The translations under genes were made by a program, and so were the position numbers. Below, one piece after another: positions 1 through 5,892 of a stretch of DNA of 12,982 nt. Origin of the DNA: CALMZN01 sp964540095. GTDB lineage: Bacteria > Patescibacteriota > Patescibacteriia > UBA1558 > GWA2-36-10. The stretch is taken from contig CAZILH010000025.1 of assembly GCA_964540095.1 (NCBI GenBank), positions 1 through 12,982 on the forward strand, given 5' to 3'. The notes beneath the pieces were generated by a model, which made no database searches, was not told where the DNA came from, and was given only the letters and a program-made list of their open reading frames with translations. Each line of letters opens with the position of its first letter. Within the stretch, counting starts at the first letter, position 1.

Positions 1-1
1 T

Positions 2-97
2 TTAGATATCAAATCTTTTAATTATAATATTCAGAGTATTGATGCCAATAGCCAAACCGCCAATTTGCAAGTAAATATGACGATTTCCAATAAATAG
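2..97 (+). CDS. C-terminal tail of an unidentified protein (5'-truncated by window edge)
   Basis: An open frame runs from the window edge to a TAG at 95-97 and encodes the last 31 residues of a protein, ending in QVNMTISNK. The tail alternates polar and hydrophobic residues (for example ANLQVNMTI), which suits a terminal beta-strand. The next gene on the same strand is a pilin, so a pilus-assembly role (a PilO-like or minor pilin protein) is possible, but this is only a guess from context. Too little is visible to assign a family. A promoter-like region separates it from the pilin, so the pilin need not depend on this gene's transcript. Confidence 0.55.
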   Translation, partial: LDIKSFNYNIQSIDANSQTANLQVNMTISNK

Positions 98-118
98 AGC
101 TTGTGGATAAGTGAAAAA

Positions 119-148
119 TTTTCAAAAAAAGTCAAAAAGTGCTATAAT
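119..148 (+). promoter_or_regulatory. Putative sigma-70-type promoter of the pilin gene
   Basis: A perfect -10 box TATAAT lies at 143-148. A weak -35 candidate, TTTTCA, lies at 119-124, 18 bases upstream. The predicted transcript start is near 155, giving an untranslated leader of about 59 bases. The leader is A-rich and has no clear ribosome binding site in front of the ATG at 214. The -10 box is convincing; the -35 box is not. Confidence 0.5.
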
Positions 149-213
149 ATAGTTTAGGTTAAATAATAGTTAAGTAAAATAAAAATATAAGTAATAATTT
201 AGACAATAAAGAT

Positions 214-717
214 ATGACAAAAAAATTAATTAAAGGTTTTACTTTAATTGAGTTGATCATCGTGATTGCGGTTATTGCCCTGCTGGCAGCCGCAACATTC
301 GTAGCTATCAATCCAGCCAAAAGAGTGGGCGATGCCAACAATGCCAAACGTTGGTCGGATATTACAGCCATAGCCGATGCTTATAACGCTTATTTGGCGG
401 ATAATTCTGGCACCAACCCTACTACCACTCCAGCACCAACTTCTGGTGTTACTTATTCAATTGCCAGTACTACTGGTGGTCTTGTTTTTGCTACTTGTGA
501 GGCAGTTGCCAATGGTAATCCTACAACTACAACAGCATTAATTGACTTGTCAGCTTTAGTGACAGCTGGTTATATTGGTCAAATTCCAACTGATCCTAGT
601 TATGTTGTTGGTGATTTGTATAATACGGGTTATTATTTCTATAGGGAATCCACTGGTAAAATGATAGTGGGAGCATGTGATACTTATAACAGCACAAATA
701 TTGAGGTTGTCAGATAG
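214..717 (+). CDS. Type IV pilin-like prepilin
   Basis: A 167-residue prepilin with a class III signal. The short basic leader MTKKLIKG is followed by FTLIELIIVIAVIALLAAA, so prepilin peptidase should cut after Gly8, leaving Phe as residue 1 and the conserved Glu as residue 5 (Glu13 of the precursor). The hydrophobic helix (9-31) continues into INPAKR and an amphipathic stretch (about 36-62), the usual N-terminal helix of type IV pilins and T2SS pseudopilins. A Thr/Pro-rich loop follows (65-80). The C-terminal globular part carries an IPTDP motif (124-128) and two cysteines, Cys95 and Cys155, that could form a disulfide closing a D-loop. It probably forms or caps a surface pilus used in attachment or DNA uptake. 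No pilus assembly genes are visible, so it cannot be told whether it is the major or a minor pilin. Confidence 0.87.
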   Translation: MTKKLIKGFTLIELIIVIAVIALLAAATFVAINPAKRVGDANNAKRWSDITAIADAYNAYLADNSGTNPTTTPAPTSGVTYSIASTTGGLVFATCEAVANGNPTTTTALIDLSALVTAGYIGQIPTDPSYVVGDLYNTGYYFYRESTGKMIVGACDTYNSTNIEVVR

Positions 718-815
718 TTATAGTTTGAGCTTCTCGGATGGCGGGATGTTACTCTAGCAACCTTATAGGTAATAAATAAAGATCCAGTGTTTATTATGGG
801 GGTACATCAATTAAA
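718..815. other. Intergenic region after the pilin gene
   Basis: About 100 bases separate the pilin stop from the next promoter. They contain no credible open frame beyond about 13 codons. A 7-bp AT-only inverted repeat (TAATAAA at 770-776 with TTTATTA at 790-796, loop 13) and a 4-bp ACCT/AGGT hairpin near 760-770 are visible. Neither has the GC-rich stem plus U-tract of an intrinsic terminator. No riboswitch class was recognised. Confidence 0.4.
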
Positions 816-844
816 TTGACAAAAAATAATTAGCACTCTATAAT
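816..844 (+). promoter_or_regulatory. Strong sigma-70-type promoter of the export operon
   Basis: A perfect -35 box TTGACA (816-821) and a perfect -10 box TATAAT (839-844) are separated by exactly 17 bases. The predicted transcript start is near 851, inside the right arm of the overlapping CIRCE operator, giving a leader of about 34 bases before the ATG at 885. The -10 box falls entirely within the 9-base CIRCE spacer, so a bound repressor should block RNA polymerase directly. The leader has no strong Shine-Dalgarno sequence. Confidence 0.9.
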
Positions 845-856
845 ATGGAGTGCTAA
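830..856 (+). promoter_or_regulatory. CIRCE operator (HrcA binding site) at the export operon promoter
   Basis: The left arm TTAGCACTC (830-838), 9-base spacer TATAATATG (839-847) and right arm GAGTGCTAA (848-856) match the CIRCE consensus at every arm position. CIRCE is the operator of the heat-shock repressor HrcA, whose gene lies about 5 kb downstream. It normally sits in front of hrcA-dnaK or groES-groEL. Here the next gene is a membrane-fusion protein of an ABC exporter. A second perfect copy at 5846-5872 supports it being a functional site. Confidence 0.95.
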
Positions 857-884
857 TATGTTATAGTAAAGAATAAGAAATTAT

Positions 885-2561
885 ATGAAAGCATTTTTTT
901 TACAACTCAAGAAAAAAAGATATTGGATTCCTTTGCTGATTATTGTATTAATCACTGCTTTTATTATTATTACAGCTATTAATAAAAATAAGGTGGTTTA
1001 TACCACCGAGGATGCCGTACTCAAAAATCTCAAGCAAACCGTGGAAGTGACTGGCACTGTCGAATCAGCCGACGATATTAACCTTAATTTTGCAGCTAGT
1101 GGCCGAGTGGGAGCTGTGTTGGTCAAGATTGGCGATCAAGTAAAAGCCAATCAAATACTAGCCAGATTATCTGCTGGTGATGTGGCTTCTCAGGTTGCTG
1201 ATGCTCAAGCCGCTTTAGACGTGGCCAAAAGCAATTTGGCACAACTAATGGCTGGAGCCAGTTCCGAAGATATAAATGTCACACAGAGAGAATTGGAAAA
1301 CGCTAAAACTACTTATCAGACAGCCCTTGATTCGCTAGCCAATTTACAGCAGACCAGCGACGAAGAAATGAACAATTATCGCACTGTAGGTATCAATACT
1401 CTGAGTGATAAATATTTTGCTATTCAATATTCTTTGGATATAGTCAAGGACGCCATAATTGATGATGCGGCTGATACTTATTTATATGTCACGGATATTC
1501 AATTGTTAAATAATAGTAAAGATTTATATGTCCGAGTGCTTAAACAGAACGAGACTCTAGTGCCGTATATAGAAAAAGCTAAAACTACTAAAAATCAGGC
1601 CGATATTTTAGCTGCCCTAGGTGTCTTGAAACAGAGCTTAGAGATGACCGCTGATTTGGTTTCAGATACTTATGACTTGATGCTGGTGACCGTGATTAAC
1701 GATGTTTATACATCGACAATAGTAACTAATTTTAAAACAAGCTTGAATACTCAAAGCTCTACTTTGAATACAGCTATTACTTCTGTACAAACCGCCGCTA
1801 GTAACATTACAAACAAAGAAACATATTATCAGGGACAAATAACAGCCGCTAACAATAGCGTGACAGCGGCTTTGAATAGTTTGAATTTAGCGCAAGCGCG
1901 TCTTGATTTAAAACAAGCACCAGCTAGATCATTTGAGATTGATGTGGCTCAAGCCAATATTAGGCGAGCGCAAGCCACGGTGGCGAGGTATTACAGTATG
2001 ATGTCTGACACCATGATCAAGGCACCAGTTGATGGTATTGTCACCAAAATCAATGTGGATGTGGGCGAACAATCTAGTGTTTCTCAAGAAGCTATTTCCA
2101 TGATTGGCCTCAGTAATACCCAAGTAAAAGTTGATGTGCCGGAGTCAGACATTACCAAGCTGAAAGTTGGCAATACAGTTGATATTACTTTGGATGCTTT
2201 TGGTAATGATCAGATATTCAATGGTACAGTCACCTTTATTGACCCAGCTTCGACAGTGATTAGTGAGGTGATATATTATAAAGTGACAGTTGGTTTCAAT
2301 ACTAAAGATGAAAAAATAAAATCAGGCATGACCGCTAACTTGACTATCCTGACAAATAATAAGGACAATGTCTTGGTGGTACCCTCGAGAGCAGTGTCAG
2401 CCAGAGGCGACACTAGGTATGTGCAGGTTTTGGTTGATGACAAACCAGTAGAAAAAGAAGTACAGGTTGGTTTAAAAGGCGATGATGGTCTGTGGGAAAT
2501 TACTTCTGGTCTCAATGCTGGCGAAAAAGTAATTATTTCCACCAAAAACGGTAAAAAATAA
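885..2561 (+). CDS. MacA/YknX-like periplasmic adaptor (HlyD-family membrane-fusion protein)
   Basis: A 558-residue adaptor that would link an ABC permease to the extracytoplasmic side. A basic N-terminus and one membrane anchor (about 15-32) come first, then the first half of the biotinyl-lipoyl-like domain (about 65-100, with GRVGAVLVKIGDQVKANQ). A very long, mostly helical and Ala/Gln/Asn-rich hairpin region (about 100-370) follows, then the second lipoyl half (IKAPVDGIVTKINVDVGEQ, 378-396), a beta-barrel (about 412-490, GMTANLTI) and a membrane-proximal domain (about 495-555, ending GLNAGEKVIIS). MacA proteins are usually near 370-400 residues; the excess lies in the hairpin region, at about 140-325. 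There is no lipobox. The ATPase gene follows after 3 bases, so the genes are co-transcribed. In a cell without an outer membrane, the Bacillus YknXYZ exporter is a closer model than MacAB-TolC. The substrate is unknown. Confidence 0.87.
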   Translation: MKAFFLQLKKKRYWIPLLIIVLITAFIIITAINKNKVVYTTEDAVLKNLKQTVEVTGTVESADDINLNFAASGRVGAVLVKIGDQVKANQILARLSAGDVASQVADAQAALDVAKSNLAQLMAGASSEDINVTQRELENAKTTYQTALDSLANLQQTSDEEMNNYRTVGINTLSDKYFAIQYSLDIVKDAIIDDAADTYLYVTDIQLLNNSKDLYVRVLKQNETLVPYIEKAKTTKNQADILAALGVLKQSLEMTADLVSDTYDLMLVTVINDVYTSTIVTNFKTSLNTQSSTLNTAITSVQTAASNITNKETYYQGQITAANNSVTAALNSLNLAQARLDLKQAPARSFEIDVAQANIRRAQATVARYYSMMSDTMIKAPVDGIVTKINVDVGEQSSVSQEAISMIGLSNTQVKVDVPESDITKLKVGNTVDITLDAFGNDQIFNGTVTFIDPASTVISEVIYYKVTVGFNTKDEKIKSGMTANLTILTNNKDNVLVVPSRAVSARGDTRYVQVLVDDKPVEKEVQVGLKGDDGLWEITSGLNAGEKVIISTKNGKK

Positions 2562-2564
2562 AAG

Positions 2565-3269
2565 ATGATAGAGCTTATTAATCTTAATAAAGATTATACT
2601 AACGAAGAAGTAGTTACACCGGTTTTGCATGATATTAATTTGAAGATTGCCAAAGGAGATTTTTTGGCCATCATGGGTCCTTCTGGCTCTGGCAAGTCCA
2701 CCCTCATGCATATCTTGGGTTTTTTAGACACTCTGACAACTGGCAAATATATTTTTCAAGACAAAGATGTTTCATCTTTGGATGATAATACTTTGGCTAC
2801 ATATCGCAACCAAAAAGTTGGTTTTGTTTTTCAAAGTTTTAATTTATTACCCAAAACTTCAGTTTGGGAAAATGTGCGTTTGCCCTTGCTTTATGCTCAA
2901 GGAGCAGATGAAAAAAAAGTTGATCAGGCCATTGCTAGCGTGGAACTGACTCACCGCGCAAAATATTTGTCCAACCAATTATCTGGCGGTGAAAAACAAA
3001 GAGTGGCTATTGCACGCGCCTTGGTCAACAATCCAGATATTATTTTTGCTGATGAGCCGACCGGAAACCTAGATTCTCGATCTGGTACGCAGATTATGGC
3101 TATTTTGCAGAAACTGAATGCCGAGGGACACACTATTATTTTGGTCACTCACGAAACCAATACTGCCAAGCATGCCAAGCGTATAGTGCGCATCAAAGAT
3201 GGTGAGATTGTCAGTGATGAGAAAAATGATGATCAAATAATTGCTGAAAAAACGGAGTTAGTAAAATAA
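2565..3269 (+). CDS. MacB/LolD-type ABC transporter ATPase
   Basis: A 234-residue nucleotide-binding subunit with every catalytic motif intact: Walker A GPSGSGKST (38-46), Q-loop Gln90, signature LSGGEKQRVAIARAL (139-153), Walker B IIFADEP (159-165) with catalytic Glu164, D-loop NLDS (168-171) and switch His196 in VTHE. The GFVFQSFNLLP segment (86-96) and the EPTGNLDS Walker B region are typical of the MacB/LolD/FtsE group, which powers FtsX-like permeases by mechanotransmission rather than by a classical transport pore. Length is normal for a stand-alone subunit. It starts 3 bases after the adaptor stop and has no Shine-Dalgarno site, so translation probably depends on coupling. It should serve the two permeases that follow. 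The macB, yknY or lolD label cannot be decided from sequence alone. Confidence 0.93.
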   Translation: MIELINLNKDYTNEEVVTPVLHDINLKIAKGDFLAIMGPSGSGKSTLMHILGFLDTLTTGKYIFQDKDVSSLDDNTLATYRNQKVGFVFQSFNLLPKTSVWENVRLPLLYAQGADEKKVDQAIASVELTHRAKYLSNQLSGGEKQRVAIARALVNNPDIIFADEPTGNLDSRSGTQIMAILQKLNAEGHTIILVTHETNTAKHAKRIVRIKDGEIVSDEKNDDQIIAEKTELVK

Positions 3270-3281
3270 TAGTTGTGTAAA

Positions 3282-3325
3282 GTTCTCGACTTGGTTTGAC
3301 TACGCTCACCACAGGTCGCTCGAAC
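3282..3325. repeat. Imperfect palindromic intergenic element inside the exporter operon
   Basis: The 78-base gap between the ATPase and the first permease contains outer arms GTTC (3282-3285) and GAAC (3322-3325), then CGAC (3287-3290) pairing with GTCG (3315-3318, read GTCG), separated by a small asymmetric bulge. The loop is about 24 bases and includes GACTACGCTCACCACAGG. Its base composition is more GC-rich than the flanks, and its TCGAC/CGCTCGAA wording resembles dispersed REP-like intergenic palindromes. Whether it is repeated elsewhere in the genome cannot be seen here. It could act as an RNA processing or stabilising hairpin. Confidence 0.4.
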
Positions 3326-3347
3326 AAAAGCTTTAATTTCTAACAGT

Positions 3348-4586
3348 ATGCATTTTGATTGGCACCCAGTAATTACTACTTGGCAGATGATCAAGCGTAA
3401 TAAGATGCGCTCTTTTTTGACTTCTTTGGGTATTATCATTGGAATTTCTTCAGTCATTATTATTATTTCTTTGGGTGCCGGAGCGCAGAGCTTGCTGGTC
3501 AATGAGGTCAAGGAAGTAGGTACAGATTTGATTGGTATTTTACCGGGTGCTAGCGAAGAAGATGGACCGCCAGCTTCAGTGATGGGTATAAATATTACCA
3601 CGCTTACTGATAATGATGCTCAAGCTATACTCAATCAAGTTCCGGAAATAACGGCCGTTTCTTCTTATGTCACTGGTTCAGCTATAGCTTCTTGGCAAAA
3701 TCAGACAGTTGACACTAGTTTTTATGGCGTTAGTCCAAATTATTTGTTTGTTGAATCCACTGAAGTTGTAGCGGGGCATTTTTTTAGTGAAGAAGAAAAT
3801 AATTCAGCCGCACGGGTAGCTGTTTTGGGTAGTGGTATAGCTGAGGAGCTTTTTGCTAACCAAGATCCTTTAAACGCTAGAATCAAAATAAATAAAGAAA
3901 GTTTTGAAGTAATTGGCGTTATGAAATCGCGTGGTTCTAGCACTTTTCAAAATAGTGATAAGCTTATTTTCATTCCTCTAAATACTGGCCAGAAAATAAT
4001 GCTCGGCATCAATCATGTGAGTGTAGTAAGAGGCAAGGTCAAAGAGGGTTCGGACATGGACCTGGTAATTGAAGATGTAAAAAAAATATTAAGAGAAAGA
4101 CACAATATAGATAATCCAGAGCAAGATGATTTTAGTGTGCGTTCTCAAGTGCAGGCCTTGGACACCTTAAAAAGCTTAACTGATGCTTTGAGCTATTTTT
4201 TGGCTATGGTGGCTGGTATTTCACTGATAGTTGGCGGTATCGGTATTATGAATATTATGTTAGCGTCTATCAATGAAAGTACTCGCGAGATTGGTTTGCG
4301 CAAAGCTGTCGGCGCTACGAGGCGGGATATAAGTATTCAGTATTTAGTGCAGACAATGGCTTTGAGTATGACCGGAGGAATAACTGGTATAGTATTTGGC
4401 ACAATAATTTCATTTTTGGTTAGTGTTGTAGCCAATTATTTGGGCTATGCTTGGGATTTCATAGTCACTTGGCAGTCAATTGTTCTAGCCGTTGGCTTTA
4501 CATCATTAGTTGGCTTGTTGTCTGGCTGGTATCCAGCCAAAAAGGCCGCTGAATTAAATCCCATTGATGCTTTGAGGTACGAATAA
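3348..4586 (+). CDS. MacB/FtsX-type ABC transporter permease (first of two)
   Basis: A 412-residue permease with the MacB plan. The short cytoplasmic N-terminus has a basic RNKMRSFLTSLGIIIG signature leading into membrane helix 1 (about 22-43). A large extracytoplasmic MacB_PCD domain follows (about 45-280), then an FtsX core with three helices (about 282-305, 335-362, 373-395). The EIGLRKAVGAT segment (314-324) between helices 2 and 3 is the conserved coupling region facing the ATPase, and YPAKKAAELNPIDALRYE at the C-terminus is the typical ending. The nucleotide-binding domain is absent, being encoded separately upstream. The ATG at 3348 is accepted because its N-terminus aligns in length with the second permease; no Shine-Dalgarno site precedes it. 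It is preceded by a 78-base gap, the only sizeable one in the operon. Confidence 0.92.
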   Translation: MHFDWHPVITTWQMIKRNKMRSFLTSLGIIIGISSVIIIISLGAGAQSLLVNEVKEVGTDLIGILPGASEEDGPPASVMGINITTLTDNDAQAILNQVPEITAVSSYVTGSAIASWQNQTVDTSFYGVSPNYLFVESTEVVAGHFFSEEENNSAARVAVLGSGIAEELFANQDPLNARIKINKESFEVIGVMKSRGSSTFQNSDKLIFIPLNTGQKIMLGINHVSVVRGKVKEGSDMDLVIEDVKKILRERHNIDNPEQDDFSVRSQVQALDTLKSLTDALSYFLAMVAGISLIVGGIGIMNIMLASINESTREIGLRKAVGATRRDISIQYLVQTMALSMTGGITGIVFGTIISFLVSVVANYLGYAWDFIVTWQSIVLAVGFTSLVGLLSGWYPAKKAAELNPIDALRYE

Positions 4587-4587
4587 T

Positions 4588-5823
4588 ATGAAATATTCCC
4601 TTATTGTCAAAAGTGCTATTCGATCTCTGCGGGTCAACAAAATCCGCACGGCTTTGACAATTTTGGGCGTGGTCATTGGCATTAGCTCGGTAATGGTTAT
4701 TATTTCCGCCGGCGAAAGCATGAAAAAATTAATTTACAGCCAATTAGAAAGTTTTGGTTCAAATTTGATACAGACCGAAGTAAGAGTCCCGCGTTCTAGT
4801 GGAGGCGTAAGCTCCCAAGCCACAGGAGTAGTGATAAGCACCATGACTTTGGATGATCGTCAGGCAGTCGCTAAGCTTGATAATATTGATAAAACTTACG
4901 CGCATTTGATGGCCCAAAGTTTGCTAGCTTGGGAGGGTAATATTAAAAAAACTACAATTTTTGGTGTCAGTTCAGAATTTATTGATATTGATAATTCTGA
5001 ACTAGCTGAAGGTAGATTTTATACCAAAGAAGAAGACGATAACATGAGTCGCGTGGTTGTCTTGGGTAGCAAAGTAAAAGAAAAATTATTCGGCAATAGT
5101 TCGGGCCTGGGTCAGAGCGTCAAGATCAATAAAATGAATTATAAGGTAATCGGCGTCATGGAGCCCCGTGGGACAGTATTTTTCTTTGATTATGATAGTT
5201 TGGCTTTTATTCCCATCCAGACAGTGCAAAAAATGATTTTGGGCGTCAACTATATTCAATCAATTACCGCTGAAGCTGTTGATAAAAATAAGAGTCAAGA
5301 TACCAAGCAAGCCATTATTTCTTTGTTGCGCGAAAGACACGAGATTACTGATCCTGATCGTGATGATTTTGAAGTCACAACCATGGATGATATGGCTGGA
5401 CTTTTAGATACAGTCATTGGCGCGATTACTCTTCTGTTGATCGCTTTGGCTTTGGTTTCTTTGATTGTTGGTGGCGTCGGTATTATGAATATTATGTACG
5501 CGACAGTGGCTGAACGCACTTTTGAAATTGGTCTACGTAAAGCCGTTGGCTCTACCAAAAAAATTATCATGCAGCAATTTTTAACCGAGGCAATAATCAT
5601 TACTATTTTGGGTGGAGTGGGTGGTATTATTTTGGGCGTGGTGTTGACTTATTTGATTTATATTATTGCTAATTCTTACGGTTTTGAATGGCCTTTTGCC
5701 TTGTCTTTTAGCGGCATATTTATTTCCTTAGTTTTTTCTTCAGCCGTGGGGCTTATTTTTGGCTCATATCCAGCCAAAAAGGCGGCTGACTTGGACCCTA
5801 TTACAGCCCTAAGACGTGAATAA
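4588..5823 (+). CDS. MacB/FtsX-type ABC transporter permease (second of two)
   Basis: A 411-residue paralogue of the preceding permease, collinear along its whole length: IRTALTILGVVIGISSV helix 1 (about 19-41), MacB_PCD extracytoplasmic domain (about 43-275), then three helices (about 275-305, 332-362, 372-393) with the EIGLRKAVGST coupling segment (313-323) and a YPAKKAADLDPITALRRE ending. It begins one base after the upstream stop, with a GAGG Shine-Dalgarno-like site at 4574-4577, so the pair is translationally linked. MacB works as a dimer, so the two permeases may form a heterodimer with two copies of the single ATPase; two separate homodimers are the alternative. The most divergent stretch is the extracytoplasmic segment around residues 60-85, which is where substrate or adaptor contacts would differ. 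Confidence 0.92.
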   Translation: MKYSLIVKSAIRSLRVNKIRTALTILGVVIGISSVMVIISAGESMKKLIYSQLESFGSNLIQTEVRVPRSSGGVSSQATGVVISTMTLDDRQAVAKLDNIDKTYAHLMAQSLLAWEGNIKKTTIFGVSSEFIDIDNSELAEGRFYTKEEDDNMSRVVVLGSKVKEKLFGNSSGLGQSVKINKMNYKVIGVMEPRGTVFFFDYDSLAFIPIQTVQKMILGVNYIQSITAEAVDKNKSQDTKQAIISLLRERHEITDPDRDDFEVTTMDDMAGLLDTVIGAITLLLIALALVSLIVGGVGIMNIMYATVAERTFEIGLRKAVGSTKKIIMQQFLTEAIIITILGGVGGIILGVVLTYLIYIIANSYGFEWPFALSFSGIFISLVFSSAVGLIFGSYPAKKAADLDPITALRRE

Positions 5824-5831
5824 AATAAGCA

Positions 5832-5847
5832 AAAAATAGCTATTTTT
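5832..5847. repeat. 16-bp perfect AT-rich palindrome between the exporter operon and CIRCE
   Basis: AAAAATAG (5832-5839) is followed at once by its reverse complement CTATTTTT (5840-5847). The last two bases overlap the left CIRCE arm. A shorter GCTA-TTTT-TAGC hairpin (5839-5850) can form from the same bases. It is too AT-rich and lacks a proper loop, so it is a poor candidate for an intrinsic terminator; some transcription from the exporter operon may read through into hrcA. It might instead extend the protein-binding site. Confidence 0.4.
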
Positions 5848-5872
5848 AGCACTCCTTGACAGTGAGTGCTAA
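5846..5872 (+). promoter_or_regulatory. CIRCE operator (HrcA binding site) at the hrcA promoter
   Basis: Left arm TTAGCACTC (5846-5854), 9-base spacer CTTGACAGT (5855-5863) and right arm GAGTGCTAA (5864-5872) match the CIRCE consensus perfectly. The spacer contains the -35 box of the hrcA promoter, so HrcA binding should exclude RNA polymerase. This is the classical autoregulatory arrangement controlling hrcA, grpE, dnaK and dnaJ. Confidence 0.97.
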
Positions 5873-5885
5873 TTTGCTTTATAAT
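5856..5885 (+). promoter_or_regulatory. Sigma-70-type promoter of the heat-shock operon
   Basis: Perfect -35 TTGACA (5856-5861) and -10 TATAAT (5880-5885) boxes are separated by 18 bases. A start about 7 bases past the -10 box falls at 5892, next to the ATG at 5893. The transcript would have almost no leader, so hrcA translation would be leaderless. The -35 box lies in the CIRCE spacer and the -10 box lies downstream of CIRCE, opposite to the arrangement at the exporter promoter. Confidence 0.9.
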
Positions 5886-5892
5886 ACTAAAT

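Noticed and set aside
102..110. TGTGGATAA, a perfect DnaA-box 9-mer (minus strand) upstream of the pilin gene
   Set aside because: It is a single copy with no cluster of boxes, no AT-rich unwinding repeats and no dnaA or dnaN nearby. One such match in an AT-rich 13-kb window can occur by chance.
738..779. 13-codon open frame after the pilin gene
   Set aside because: It is very short, has no ribosome binding site and no recognisable peptide signature.
770..796. AT-only inverted repeat as a terminator of the pilin gene
   Set aside because: The 7-bp stem contains no GC pairs and has no following U-tract, so it would not be a stable intrinsic terminator.
5866..5892. N-terminal extension of HrcA starting at GTG 5866
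   Set aside because: The extra nine codons lie within the CIRCE right arm and the -10 box, and have no counterpart in the family. The ATG at 5893 matches the conserved HrcA start.
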